A DNA stretch of 32,073 nucleotides from Synergistaceae bacterium (GTDB lineage Bacteria; Synergistota; Synergistia; Synergistales; Aminobacteriaceae). Location of the stretch: contig JAFSUP010000092.1 of the NCBI GenBank assembly GCA_017445205.1, positions 1-32,073 on the forward strand, in the 5' to 3' direction. The first letter of the stretch is position 1. Each line of letters starts with the position of its first letter. Shown one piece after another: positions 13,540-22,204 of the stretch. The position numbers were made by a program, and so were the translations under genes. The notes below the pieces were generated by a model, which saw nothing but the letters and a program-made list of their open reading frames with translations, did no database searches and had not been told where the DNA came from.

Positions 13540-16009
13540 AAATCAGGTCGAAGAATTATTACAAGACTTTGAAAAATTAAAAAATCTCTTGACGCGAAAA
13601 GCCGCCGAAATTCATCAACGCGAATTATTAAAGGATATTGACGCACGCCGCGCAGATTGGGAACGTCGCTCAGCTCTTTTTGTGCCGTCGAAACAGCGAC
13701 TTGAGAGAGGCGGAAAAACTCTTGAGCTTGGTGAAGATTACGAAGTCATAAAAGAACTTCGGGCAATGCGCGAGAAAAATAAAATTCGTCAGGCCGCTCT
13801 TCGTGACGAAATGACGACCGCGCGCGCAGACCTTCGAAACGCGGAAGAAGCTTTGAATATCATTGAGGGCGAATATCGCGATAAACTCGCCGCGCAAACT
13901 CAACTTCAAAATATCGTGCAGCGGGTTAAGGGTCTTGACGAACAAATTAAAGACCGTCAGGAAGCTGTTAAACAAACTCGCGAAGAATATATGGAGGCCG
14001 AACGACAGAGAAAAGAATGCGCAGAACGCGTCGAAAAAGAGCGAATCGAGCTTGAAAAATTAGAACTCGCGATGCGTGAGACAAGAAAATTTTTGCAATT
14101 TCATTCGATTGATGAAAAATTACAGACGGGATTGGCTGGGATTCAAAAATGTTTTTCAATGTTCGAGAAGGCGGAAGCGCGACGAGCCGAATTAAAAACT
14201 TCGTGGAATAAGGCAATCGAACAACGTCAACAGGCTCAAATTGTCCTTAATGATCGCTCAACGACGCTTGCGGACTCCACGCACAGCCTCGCCGTTCATG
14301 AAAAATTTTTTGTGAAGGCGCGATCGTTTTATGAAAGTTCTCTCAAGGGCAAGACCATAGCTGAATGGCGCGAAATCTGCGACAGAAATACGCAACGACT
14401 TGCCGACCTTGATGAACTCTATAAAAAATTTCAGGCCGTTCGCGACCTTGAAGAACGAGTGAAAAATTTTCAGGAAATCAAAACTCGAATCCAACAAGAG
14501 ACCCGTAATCTTAATATTCGAGATGTCGAACAGTCAGGACGGATTAACGAACTTCAAGCCGAAGTCGCAAAACTTGAAAAGCGTTCGGAACTTCTAAAAC
14601 GCATTCAAGATATTGAAGCGGTCCGTGAACTTTTACAAGACGGTTTGCCTTGCCCATTGTGCGGCTCAATTTCTCACCCTTATGTTTCAGGCGCGGCCAT
14701 TCCAGACCCTGAAGAAATTCACAGACAGCTTTACGACACTCAAAGAGCGCTCGATAAACTTCACGACGAACTTGCTGCGCGTCAGGCCCGCGTGGGGAAA
14801 TTAGGCGAAGAATTTTCTTCCGTGTCGAATGACGAAGCAGAATTAAAAACTCAAATTAACGAACTTAAAGCCGAAATCGCTTCCCGCGTTTCTGTGCTAG
14901 GCTTGAGCTTCAGTCAGGGAATTTCGCCTTTTGAAGAAATCGACAAAGCGCGACAGAAGGCCCGCGACGCTCTCCAACTTGCGCGCAACAACGCCGAAGC
15001 CGCTGAAGCCGCCGAAGCCGACATGAAGACAGCAAGCGAAGAATTAGAATCGATTCGTGAGAAACGCGAGGCTGCCTCTCATTCGTATCAAGAAGCGCTG
15101 TTCAGTTTGCAAAATTCTAAAACTCACGAAGAACAAATCGCAGGCGAGTTCAAAACTCAAGAAGAGACCGTCGCAACTCTGAAACGCGAATTAATTTCAC
15201 AGATTATGCCTTACGGTTATAAATCCGTTCCCGACAAGAACCCCGGCCAAGTCGTCGAAGCTCTCGAAAAACGAATGAACGAATGGACCGACAACGCAAA
15301 TCGCAGCGATGTCCTTGAACACGAACTTTCAGCGGCAAATTCTAAAATGACGAGGCTAAAAAAGAATGCAGAGTCTTTGCGCGTGAAGCGTGATGAGCTA
15401 CAGAGCCGAGTTAAAGCCACAGAGGCCGAGCGAGATAGCGTGCAACAGCAGCGTATTGTAATTTTCGCGTCAAAAGTTCCTGATGATGAAATTGCAAGAA
15501 TGAATTCAAACGTCGAAGCGCTTCGCACTCGATTAAGTGAACGCCGCGAAACTAAAAACGAACGCGCTTTGAACCTCGACAGAATTTTAACTGAAATTCA
15601 CGGTGTAGAAACAGAAATGGCCAAGGGCCGCGAAGAACTTCAACGCTACGAAATTAATTTTGGCAAAAAATTATTGACTTTGGGATTTCGTAACGAAGAT
15701 GATTATGCCGCCGCATGTCTGACGCCGGAAGAACGTCGAGAACTTCAAACGAAGTTGCGCGAGCTTACTCAAGAAGATTTGGAACTGAACGCCGACAAAG
15801 AAAACGCGCAGGCGAAACTTCTTGAACTTCAATCGGGAGCAAGTGCCACGACTGACGAACTAAGCGCGGAATTGAAAAAATTAAAAAATTCTCTTGATGA
15901 AATTCGGGCCAAGGGCTACAAAAATTCCGAACTCGAAAGAATAGACGGCGAATTTGTTCCGGAGATTAAAAATTTAGTTTTATTATGCGGATTGCCGGAG
16001 GTGTTTTAA
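13529..16009 (+). CDS. Head-less SbcC/Rad50-like zinc-hook coiled-coil protein
   Basis: 826 residues from the ATG at 13529 (GAAGGGAGCG upstream; overlaps the tilS stop by 11 nt). Almost the whole protein is charged coiled coil. Residues 375-386 read CPLCGSISHPYV, the SbcC/Rad50 zinc hook, flanked by arms of about 374 and 445 residues. Around residues 45-95 the sequence (RRSALFVPSKQRLE ... LELGEDYEVIKELRAM) resembles the coil following the N-terminal head in SbcC. There is no Walker A, Q-loop, LSGGE signature or Walker B, which full SbcC (about 1000-1200 residues) needs for ATPase and DNA binding, and no SbcD nuclease in the window. The frame is open for 2.5 kb without decay, so it looks maintained. 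It could be a domain-loss form, or an unrelated coil with a convergent hook. Confidence 0.8.
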   Translation: MTLENQVEELLQDFEKLKNLLTRKAAEIHQRELLKDIDARRADWERRSALFVPSKQRLERGGKTLELGEDYEVIKELRAMREKNKIRQAALRDEMTTARADLRNAEEALNIIEGEYRDKLAAQTQLQNIVQRVKGLDEQIKDRQEAVKQTREEYMEAERQRKECAERVEKERIELEKLELAMRETRKFLQFHSIDEKLQTGLAGIQKCFSMFEKAEARRAELKTSWNKAIEQRQQAQIVLNDRSTTLADSTHSLAVHEKFFVKARSFYESSLKGKTIAEWREICDRNTQRLADLDELYKKFQAVRDLEERVKNFQEIKTRIQQETRNLNIRDVEQSGRINELQAEVAKLEKRSELLKRIQDIEAVRELLQDGLPCPLCGSISHPYVSGAAIPDPEEIHRQLYDTQRALDKLHDELAARQARVGKLGEEFSSVSNDEAELKTQINELKAEIASRVSVLGLSFSQGISPFEEIDKARQKARDALQLARNNAEAAEAAEADMKTASEELESIREKREAASHSYQEALFSLQNSKTHEEQIAGEFKTQEETVATLKRELISQIMPYGYKSVPDKNPGQVVEALEKRMNEWTDNANRSDVLEHELSAANSKMTRLKKNAESLRVKRDELQSRVKATEAERDSVQQQRIVIFASKVPDDEIARMNSNVEALRTRLSERRETKNERALNLDRILTEIHGVETEMAKGREELQRYEINFGKKLLTLGFRNEDDYAAACLTPEERRELQTKLRELTQEDLELNADKENAQAKLLELQSGASATTDELSAELKKLKNSLDEIRAKGYKNSELERIDGEFVPEIKNLVLLCGLPEVF

Positions 16010-16010
16010 C

Positions 16011-16730
16011 GTGAATATAACGTGGGAAGAACTTGGATTTTTTTTAACGCGATTAAAAAATTTGTCCGTCAGCAAGAGTATCACGCTTGGCGACAAAGGC
16101 GGCTTCTGTGTTTCGACGGGCTGCGATATTGAAAGCTGGGTTTATTATCCTGAACGCGTGAAAGATTCCTCAATTGTTGAGAGCGTCATAAAATTTTTCA
16201 AAGACGAAAAAATTTCTTTCATGTGGCCTTTGTATGACGGCGGCGAAAAATTTCTTGAAGATGCCGGGCTACTTTACGCAGGGAGTTTAACGGGAATGAT
16301 TTACGAGCCAGAAAAATCAAATTCGATTCCAGAATCTCAAAAAATAAATCCTGATGATTGGGCGCGAACTGCGTGGCACGGCTTCGGAGGAGGAGTTGAC
16401 GACGTGCCAGAAAATTATTTTGCTCTCGTGAGAAATTTTAATGATGCGCCGGAATTTTCTCTTCATGCTCACAAGACCGGCAAAAATTACGACGGCACTT
16501 TTATGTTAGTCAATGAGCCTGACTCGACGGGAGTTTATTATTTAGCGACGGTCCCGGAGATGCGCCGACGTGGAGTAGCAAACGTGATGTTGAAAGAAAT
16601 TTGTAAATTGTCGAACGGCAAAAAAATTCTTCTTCAAGCGACACCAATGGGACTTCCGTTTTATAAAAATTTTGGCTTCAAAGAGCTTTGCAAGATTCCA
16701 GTTTATTCAGATTCAAACGATGTGTTCTAA
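16011..16730 (+). CDS. GNAT-family N-acetyltransferase
   Basis: 239 residues from a GTG at 16011, one base after the stop of the hook protein, so probably translated by coupling. The C-terminal half is a GNAT fold: VYYLATVPEMRRRGVANVMLKE is motif A, with the acetyl-CoA-binding RRRGVA loop. QATPMGLPFYKNFGFKELC is motif B with the usual Y-x-x-x-GF ending. The N-terminal 120 residues (SWVYYPERVKDS, FMWPLYDGG) are less typical and may form a second degenerate GNAT-like half. The acetyl acceptor cannot be predicted. It ends at a convergent junction containing heptad tract C. Confidence 0.8.
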   Translation: MNITWEELGFFLTRLKNLSVSKSITLGDKGGFCVSTGCDIESWVYYPERVKDSSIVESVIKFFKDEKISFMWPLYDGGEKFLEDAGLLYAGSLTGMIYEPEKSNSIPESQKINPDDWARTAWHGFGGGVDDVPENYFALVRNFNDAPEFSLHAHKTGKNYDGTFMLVNEPDSTGVYYLATVPEMRRRGVANVMLKEICKLSNGKKILLQATPMGLPFYKNFGFKELCKIPVYSDSNDVF

Positions 16731-16734
16731 AAAA

Positions 16735-16790
16735 AATTAGGAAATAGAACTTTACTTTCTACCTCCTAATTCCCAACTCCTACTTGCCTT
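16735..16790. repeat. Heptad-repeat tract C (hairpin form) between convergent genes
   Basis: AATTAGG AAATAGA ACTTTA CTTTCTA CCTCCTA ATTCCCA ACTCCTA CTTGCCT. A 12-bp imperfect stem (TAGGAAATAGAA with TTCTACCTCCTA, two mismatches) sits in its left half. It fills the gap between the GNAT stop and the DUF1275 stop, so it may be a bidirectional transcript end. Confidence 0.75.
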
Positions 16791-17554
16791 TAATGCCCAT
16801 GTGGTTTCAAATCTAACATTGCCTTCTCGTAAATCAGATCCGAACGCAGCAAAAATATAAAACACAACGTTAGCGGCGCAATAGCGAGCCAAATACTTTT
16901 TTCGCCGAAGTAATTACAAGCGAACGTCATAAATGTTCCACCTATAAAGAACGCTAAAATTATTCTTGCGTGCTTCGTAGCTTTTTTTCGTGCTTCGGCT
17001 TCTTGTTCATGATGTCGAATTATCCGCGCTAAGCTGATTCCGATTTGTCGAACGTGATTGGTTATGAACGTCGTAGCCATTGGAATGCCTTCGGCCTGCC
17101 TGAACGTGTTAAATTGCATCGAACAAAGAAAACTTATTACTATCTGTGCGATTTGGTCCGGCCACGTCAGCGGAACGAATCCCAAAATGAAAAGCGTGAT
17201 TATTTCGATTCCGACCAGCAGAGTATCCCAGCGAATAAAATGAGAATGTCGGACTTTCTCCGGCAAAATTTCAGAAATAATCGTGCCTAATATATACGCT
17301 GTGAACGGGATAAAATAATAAAAGCCTTCTTTTATCTCGCCACTGCCGATTGCCATTGCCATTTTTACAATATTGCCGGTTTGAGCGTTGCTGAAGACTC
17401 CGCCACGAAGATTATAAGTGTAAAGTCCCATCATTCCGGCGGCGATTGTCAGAAGTTCAAAGATAAAATATTTTTCACACGTTAAATAAAATTCCCGATG
17501 AAGTTCTTTGTGAAGCTCTTTATGTTGTTCAGTCTTAAAATGATTTTCTTGCAT
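16790..17554 (-). CDS. DUF1275 (YoaK-type) membrane protein
   Basis: 254 residues, the usual DUF1275 length. After a His/Glu/Lys-rich N-terminus (residues 2-25) come about six hydrophobic segments, with the family motif GGVFSNAQTGNIVKMAMAIG and a later GIPMATTFITNHVRQIG segment. The family is an inner-membrane protein of unknown function. The start ATG at 17554 has its ribosome binding site supplied by heptad tract D (AGGAAG about 6 nt upstream, GGAGG further out). It lies 23 bp after the helicase-nuclease stop on the same strand, so it is probably the last gene of that unit. Confidence 0.85.
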   Translation of the reverse strand: MQENHFKTEQHKELHKELHREFYLTCEKYFIFELLTIAAGMMGLYTYNLRGGVFSNAQTGNIVKMAMAIGSGEIKEGFYYFIPFTAYILGTIISEILPEKVRHSHFIRWDTLLVGIEIITLFILGFVPLTWPDQIAQIVISFLCSMQFNTFRQAEGIPMATTFITNHVRQIGISLARIIRHHEQEAEARKKATKHARIILAFFIGGTFMTFACNYFGEKSIWLAIAPLTLCFIFLLRSDLIYEKAMLDLKPHGH

Positions 17555-17555
17555 T

Positions 17556-17591
17556 TTTACTTCCTACCTCCTACTTCCTAATTCCTAGTTG
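17556..17591 (+). repeat. Heptad-repeat tract D bridging two genes
   Basis: TTTACTT CCTACCT CCTACTT CCTAATT CCTAGTT on the plus strand. On the coding (minus) strand it reads ACTAGGAATTAGGAAGTAGG... and supplies the last residues and TAG of the helicase gene, plus the Shine-Dalgarno-like AGGAGG/AGGAAG of the DUF1275 gene. Confidence 0.8.
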
Positions 17592-20500
17592 AACAAAAGG
17601 CACAACCTTTCTTAAATGGACACGCTGCGCAATGCTCTAATTTTGGTTTTAAAATTCCTGACGCGCAATTTTCAGCAGCTGTTAGCACCCGCGATTTAAT
17701 TTCATCAAAATTTTTGCAAACTCGCTCCTTAAAAATTCCTTCACGCAAAAACGCTGTTGTAGTTTTAATTTCCTCATGGCCGGTTAGCTCGTGAGCGACA
17801 AGCGCGTAAAAGTCCAACTGTGATTCATAAAGTCCCGACGGCGCATTGTCGATCGCGGTTATTTTGTAGTCAATCAAATTATTTTCGTAAATTGCGTCAA
17901 TGGCTCCTGCAAGCGCTGTGTGAGAGTCGAGCCGAAGATTAAATTTTTTTTCGCGCTGAACGTCTTCACGAGTTCTTAACGTGAGGCCAAGAGCAGACGT
18001 GGCGAAACGCCCGAGCCATTCTCGAAGAGTTGATTTCGTTTTCGGACTTCGCCAAATTTTTCGAAGCTGCGCCGGGATTCGTGTAATCATTTCGCGGTCA
18101 TTAAGATAATATTCAAGCTCGGCTTCAAAATTTTCGTTTCGTGGCCAACGCGCTAATATCCAGTGCGTAAGCGTTCCTAAGTCTGCACCGCCGATAAAAT
18201 TTTCATCAGTTTCAAAATTTTGTTCACGTTCGCCGAGTTCCCATGATAGAGTTCGTCCTTGGCGATAACGTCTTCGCCACGCGAACGGGCACCACTCAAA
18301 CAAAGAGAACGCACTTGCTGAAAATTGCCGCAAAGAATTTTTCGTTTTTATAATCTCAACGGGCGCCCAAGGATTTTCATTTTCAGAATTTTGATTTTGA
18401 ATTTCTGGAATTTCAACATATTCGGCGAAATTAATTTTATTTTTTAATTTCTCGTCTAGATTTTTCAATAAAAAATCCGTCCATGAATTTTTATACGGCT
18501 CTTGATTTTTATCAACTAGGCCGCAAAAAATTAAACTATCTTGTGCACGAGTGGCAGCAACATAAAATAATCTCGTCTCCTCTTCTAAGTCGCCCTCGTC
18601 CGCTAAAAGAGTTTCCCATTTTGAACACTGCAATCTAGTTTCATCTTTTTTAATTTCGTCTGGCAGGTCTGAAAACACAATCCCTAAATCACGCGACGGG
18701 CGCAAGGGTCTGTTATCGATTCTTTTATTTTTTTGAGTGTCAAAAATTATTGCGACAGGATACTCAAGCCCTTTCGATGAATGCACTGTCCCAAGCCTCA
18801 CGGCATTTTCATTCTCATCATGCCATTTTGGCTCCTCAAATTTTATTGAACTCTTCACCGCACGCGTCAACCATTCCGCGCAAGCCGTCAGGCTAGAAGT
18901 CCCGGACTGCTGAAACGCTCGCGACATTGACAACGCCAGCCGGAAATTTCTCAACACTCGCAGGCGGTCTTGTTCACGATAACACGACAGCCAACGACGG
19001 TCTTTATCAAAAATCGAAAGTACACCGGCAGGGCCTTCGTTTTCACCAATGATAGCGAGATATTCGAGACGCGAATAAGAATCCGGGAAATTTTCTTTTA
19101 TTAAGTCGATTAGTTTTTTTTCTTTTGACATAAGCGTCAGGACTTTCAAGGCGTCCTCTTCGAGAATTTCTGCAAACGGCGACATCAGCCAGCCGGCCAC
19201 AGCAAACGAATCATTGACATCAGCAGCAGCGCGCAACAAGCAAACGACGTCACCAATTTCGCCGCGCGTGAAAAAATCTTCGCTTCGGTCGCGAATTAAC
19301 GGGATATTAAATTTTTCAAAGGCGTCTTCAATTTGAGAATACACACTGCGGGAGCGCAACAAAATCGAAAAATCTGAAAATTTCACGGGCCTGATAATTT
19401 CTTGCGCTTTATCCCAGACCGTCCGGCCTTCGTTGACCCAATTAAAAATTTCGGCAGCGAGATTTTCGGCTAAAAGTTTTCGAGCGTCATCTAAAGTTTC
19501 TTGATTTTCGACTAAAATCACTTTGAAGTCGGGCATGGAGCCATCATCACGTCCGCCATCTTTGAGAGCAGCGTCAATACTTTCATATTTAAGTTCGCGC
19601 ATTACGTCGGATTTTCCAAGGCCGTCGAGCCACAATGAAGAAAAAATTTTATTTATTTTGTCTAAAAGAGATTTTCGGGTTCTGAAACTGACGTTGAGAT
19701 TTACGCGTTTGTCGGCCTTTTTGATAGTTTCGGCGAACAAAGACGGATCGGCATGACGAAATTTATAAATAGATTGCTTAGGGTCGCCCACGGCAAACAA
19801 ACTGGCTTCAGAATTTTTGATTAAGGCTTCAATCATTTGAAATTGCAGCGGGTCAGTGTCTTGAAACTCATCGACGAGAACGTGAGTAAATTTTCTTCGT
19901 GAAGGGTCGTTATCGATAGCGCTCCTAGCATATAAAATCATGTCCGTGAACGACAAGAGGCCGCGGCGACGTTTCATTAAGTCCCACATTCCCCAAGATA
20001 CGGCGCAGAATTTTAATAACGTCTTTCTCATTTGCAATTCTTCCGGGGCAATTTCTTTATCGAAGTTGCGAGAAATTTCTTTTATTAAGTCTGGACGAGA
20101 TTCGCGCCAATTTCCTAAAGTCATTCCTAAAATCTGTTTAAGCGTCGCGAACGGTTCGTATTTGTTGGCAGTGATTTTTTTATCTTCATCAATGACGATA
20201 ACTTGATAAAAATTTTTTAGAGCTTCTATATCTAAAATCGAGTTTGATTTTTGCCAATTTAATAATTTATTTAATCTTCCGCCGGGGCCTTCAGGATTTT
20301 TAGCTTGAGGCAGCGAAATCTCTTCAAAAATTTTCCAGACTTCGCGCCATTCGTCAGCTAAAATTACTTCAACGGCCGGGCGAGTTCTTTCAATTAAGAG
20401 ATCATTAATGTCGTTTTCTGACCACGCTAACATTTGTTCCCACGTATGACCCGATGAAGAGTGAAGCTCTGCTGTAACTCGCGCGAAGTCGCTCAATCTC

Positions 20501-21051
20501 GTTGCGTTCCATCTATTAACGGCGTGAGTGAAATAAGAATCTTGATCGAGAAATTCCGCGTTCTCTCTTAAAACTCTGTCGCCGTAAGTTCGAGCTAGCT
20601 CGCGCAAATTTGCAAAGGCGGCCGCGTTCTTGATCCCTTCCCAAAATTCTTGCTCCTGCTGCGCTGTGATTACATCTGCTGTAGGGTCAATGTCGAGCGA
20701 CAGGCCAGACTCACGAATAATTCTGCCAGCGAAGGCGTGAATAGTCGATATCCAAGTGTCTGAAAGTCCGTCAGAAATTTCGCGTTTTCGTTCCTCATCA
20801 AAATTTGAAAGTTCTGAATTAATTCGTGCGATAATTCTGGTTTTCATTTCTGCAGCGGCTGCTTCAGTGAAAGTCAAAGTTAGAATGTCGGCAGGAATAA
20901 TTTTATTTTCTTCTAAGAGCCTTATATAGCGACTTGTGAGTACCCAAGTTTTTCCGGTTCCGGCACCGGCACCTACGGTTATGATTTTGTCATTTGCTTG
21001 TATAGCATCGCGCTGACCTTCGGGAGTGTCTGGAGGCAAAGTAAATTTCAC
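17578..21051 (-). CDS. UvrD/AddA-like helicase with C-terminal Fe-S PD-(D/E)XK nuclease
   Basis: 1157 residues from a GTG at 21051 (AGGAG 9 nt upstream). Superfamily 1 helicase motifs are present: Walker A GAGAGTGKTW (27-36), LTLTFTEAAAAEM, Walker B VLVDEFQDTD, GDPKQSIYKFRHAD, TVHSSKGLEYP and FYVAATRAQDSLIFCG. The C-terminus is a RecB-type nuclease with GAIDAIY (D1052) and LIDYKI (D1061, K1063). C921 in FEWCPFAW plus C1141-x2-C1144-x5-C1150 match the 4Fe-4S cysteine spacing known from AddB nucleases. A typical AddA lacks that cluster. The protein probably processes DNA double-strand ends. No AddB-like partner lies in the window. The C-terminal TRN and stop come from tract D. Confidence 0.85.
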   Translation of the reverse strand: MKFTLPPDTPEGQRDAIQANDKIITVGAGAGTGKTWVLTSRYIRLLEENKIIPADILTLTFTEAAAAEMKTRIIARINSELSNFDEERKREISDGLSDTWISTIHAFAGRIIRESGLSLDIDPTADVITAQQEQEFWEGIKNAAAFANLRELARTYGDRVLRENAEFLDQDSYFTHAVNRWNATRLSDFARVTAELHSSSGHTWEQMLAWSENDINDLLIERTRPAVEVILADEWREVWKIFEEISLPQAKNPEGPGGRLNKLLNWQKSNSILDIEALKNFYQVIVIDEDKKITANKYEPFATLKQILGMTLGNWRESRPDLIKEISRNFDKEIAPEELQMRKTLLKFCAVSWGMWDLMKRRRGLLSFTDMILYARSAIDNDPSRRKFTHVLVDEFQDTDPLQFQMIEALIKNSEASLFAVGDPKQSIYKFRHADPSLFAETIKKADKRVNLNVSFRTRKSLLDKINKIFSSLWLDGLGKSDVMRELKYESIDAALKDGGRDDGSMPDFKVILVENQETLDDARKLLAENLAAEIFNWVNEGRTVWDKAQEIIRPVKFSDFSILLRSRSVYSQIEDAFEKFNIPLIRDRSEDFFTRGEIGDVVCLLRAAADVNDSFAVAGWLMSPFAEILEEDALKVLTLMSKEKKLIDLIKENFPDSYSRLEYLAIIGENEGPAGVLSIFDKDRRWLSCYREQDRLRVLRNFRLALSMSRAFQQSGTSSLTACAEWLTRAVKSSIKFEEPKWHDENENAVRLGTVHSSKGLEYPVAIIFDTQKNKRIDNRPLRPSRDLGIVFSDLPDEIKKDETRLQCSKWETLLADEGDLEEETRLFYVAATRAQDSLIFCGLVDKNQEPYKNSWTDFLLKNLDEKLKNKINFAEYVEIPEIQNQNSENENPWAPVEIIKTKNSLRQFSASAFSLFEWCPFAWRRRYRQGRTLSWELGEREQNFETDENFIGGADLGTLTHWILARWPRNENFEAELEYYLNDREMITRIPAQLRKIWRSPKTKSTLREWLGRFATSALGLTLRTREDVQREKKFNLRLDSHTALAGAIDAIYENNLIDYKITAIDNAPSGLYESQLDFYALVAHELTGHEEIKTTTAFLREGIFKERVCKNFDEIKSRVLTAAENCASGILKPKLEHCAACPFKKGCAFCSTRN

Positions 21052-21076
21052 GGTTCAAATCTCCTAAATAAAAATA

Positions 21077-21114
21077 TAAAAAAACTGACAGGGCTTTAAG
21101 TATACCCTGTCAGT
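21077..21114 (-). terminator. Intrinsic terminator of the ferredoxin gene
   Basis: A perfect 10-bp stem, ACTGACAGGG/CCCTGTCAGT, with an 11-nt loop (21084-21114). On the minus strand seven T follow. It isolates the ferredoxin from the helicase gene downstream. Confidence 0.88.
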
Positions 21115-21144
21115 GGAAAATTCTGAAATTAAATTAAAAAATTC

Positions 21145-21315
21145 TTATTGTGAAATCGCGCTTACCGGGCAAGTCGAAACGCAGCTGCCACAATCTACAC
21201 AAGCTCCCGCATCAACTCCTGCTTTGCCGTCGTTCACGGAAATTGCTGAAACAGGGCAAGCCCCTACACATGATTCACAACCTACACATACGTCCTTATT
21301 AACTACTGCTGCCAT
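21145..21315 (-). CDS. 2x[4Fe-4S] ferredoxin
   Basis: 56 residues, MAAVVNKDVCVGCESCVGAC ... CVDCGSCVSTCPVSAISQ. Two CxxCxxCxxxCP motifs bind two [4Fe-4S] clusters, as in clostridial ferredoxins, which carry low-potential electrons in anaerobes. AAGGAGGAA lies about 6 nt before the ATG at 21315. An in-frame extension to 21408 has no ribosome binding site and overlaps the promoter. It is a single-gene unit with an extended -10 promoter (21397-21405) and strong terminator. Confidence 0.93.
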   Translation of the reverse strand: MAAVVNKDVCVGCESCVGACPVSAISVNDGKAGVDAGACVDCGSCVSTCPVSAISQ

Positions 21316-21396
21316 TTTAAATTCCTCCTTCTTAAATTTACTGCTCGTTTTAGTTTTTGATTTTTCGTGAAGCCCCTCTTGCCTCACGACGGTGAT

Positions 21397-21405
21397 ATTA
21401 TAGCA
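21397..21405 (-). promoter_or_regulatory. Extended -10 promoter of the ferredoxin gene
   Basis: On the minus strand TGCTATAAT, a perfect extended -10, lies about 80 bp before the ATG. The -35 region is poor, as expected for extended -10 promoters. Confidence 0.6.
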
Positions 21406-21448
21406 CATAAATTCAGTTATGCACGTGTTTTATGAGCCCAACATGAAA

Positions 21449-22204
21449 TTAAAAAACTTTCCAATCTAATCCCCTGCATAGCCACGCGCTCCCTCCGGCC
21501 GAAACGTGAGCTTCGATTTCGGATTTATCGCCCGTCAACGTCGGGACGACAAGATGATTAACACCGACTTCAAAAAAAATTTCTGGTGTAGCAGGGAGGC
21601 CCGGCCCTTGAATAAAACAGCCTTTTTTTTCGCGCAAAATGTTTTGAGTAGATAACAACCAACGGTCGCGAATTGCCTCTGGAGAAAGCCAAACCCATTC
21701 CGCTTCACGAACTCCGCGCGAAAATTCATCTTGCGGGAAACAATTTTGACGCCCCGCGAAACGGTCATCGAAAATTGCGAACCGCCAACCCCAATCACTC
21801 ATAAACGGCAGCAAATCGCGTTCATAACCAAGCACTGCGACTTTGTCAGACCTTGCGCACGTCATCACGGCATCAAGCGGCAAGCCTCCACCAGAGCTAT
21901 CAAACGGAACTAAAGCCGAACACGCTGCACTAGCTGCGGCAAATTCTTGTGGAAATGGCGAAACATAAAGCGCTGCTAATTTTTTCAATGACGCGTTCAA
22001 TAATTCTTCCGTGTGAATGGCGCGGGCCGTATGCGGTTCGACCCGTGAGTCTGGGACAAAACCAACTCCGGCGCGTCCGTCAGACGCTGAAATAAAACTT
22101 GCGTGCCAACCTAAAATTAATTTTGAGACGCGTGCGTCTTGTTTTTGATTGATGATTTCTGAAAGTCGTTCAAAAAAATTAATTGAGTGATTCAAGTTTT
22201 TCAC
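21449..22204 (-). CDS. DUF4213/DUF364-like (putative heavy-metal chelation) protein
   Basis: About 251 residues. The N-terminal part (VSKLILGWHASFISASDGRAGVG ... LKKLAALYVSPFPQEFAAASAACSA) resembles DUF4213. The C-terminal part (KVAVLGYERDLLPFMSDWGWRFAIFDD, then GCFIQGPGLPATPEIFF and NHLVVPTLTGDK) resembles the Rossmann-like DUF364 domain, proposed to bind metal. Homologues often sit near metal or cofactor genes; here a ferredoxin follows 134 bp downstream but on its own promoter. The longest frame starts at a TTG at 22264 and overlaps the ABC-F gene by 86 nt. I prefer the GTG at 22204 (TTG at 22195 is the alternative), overlapping by 26 nt. No catalytic residues can be assigned. Confidence 0.6.
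   Translation of the reverse strand: MKNLNHSINFFERLSEIINQKQDARVSKLILGWHASFISASDGRAGVGFVPDSRVEPHTARAIHTEELLNASLKKLAALYVSPFPQEFAAASAACSALVPFDSSGGGLPLDAVMTCARSDKVAVLGYERDLLPFMSDWGWRFAIFDDRFAGRQNCFPQDEFSRGVREAEWVWLSPEAIRDRWLLSTQNILREKKGCFIQGPGLPATPEIFFEVGVNHLVVPTLTGDKSEIEAHVSAGGSAWLCRGLDWKVF

Noticed and set aside
21316-21408. N-terminal extension of the ferredoxin
   Set aside because: It would start inside the promoter, has no ribosome binding site, and ferredoxins of this type are about 55 residues.
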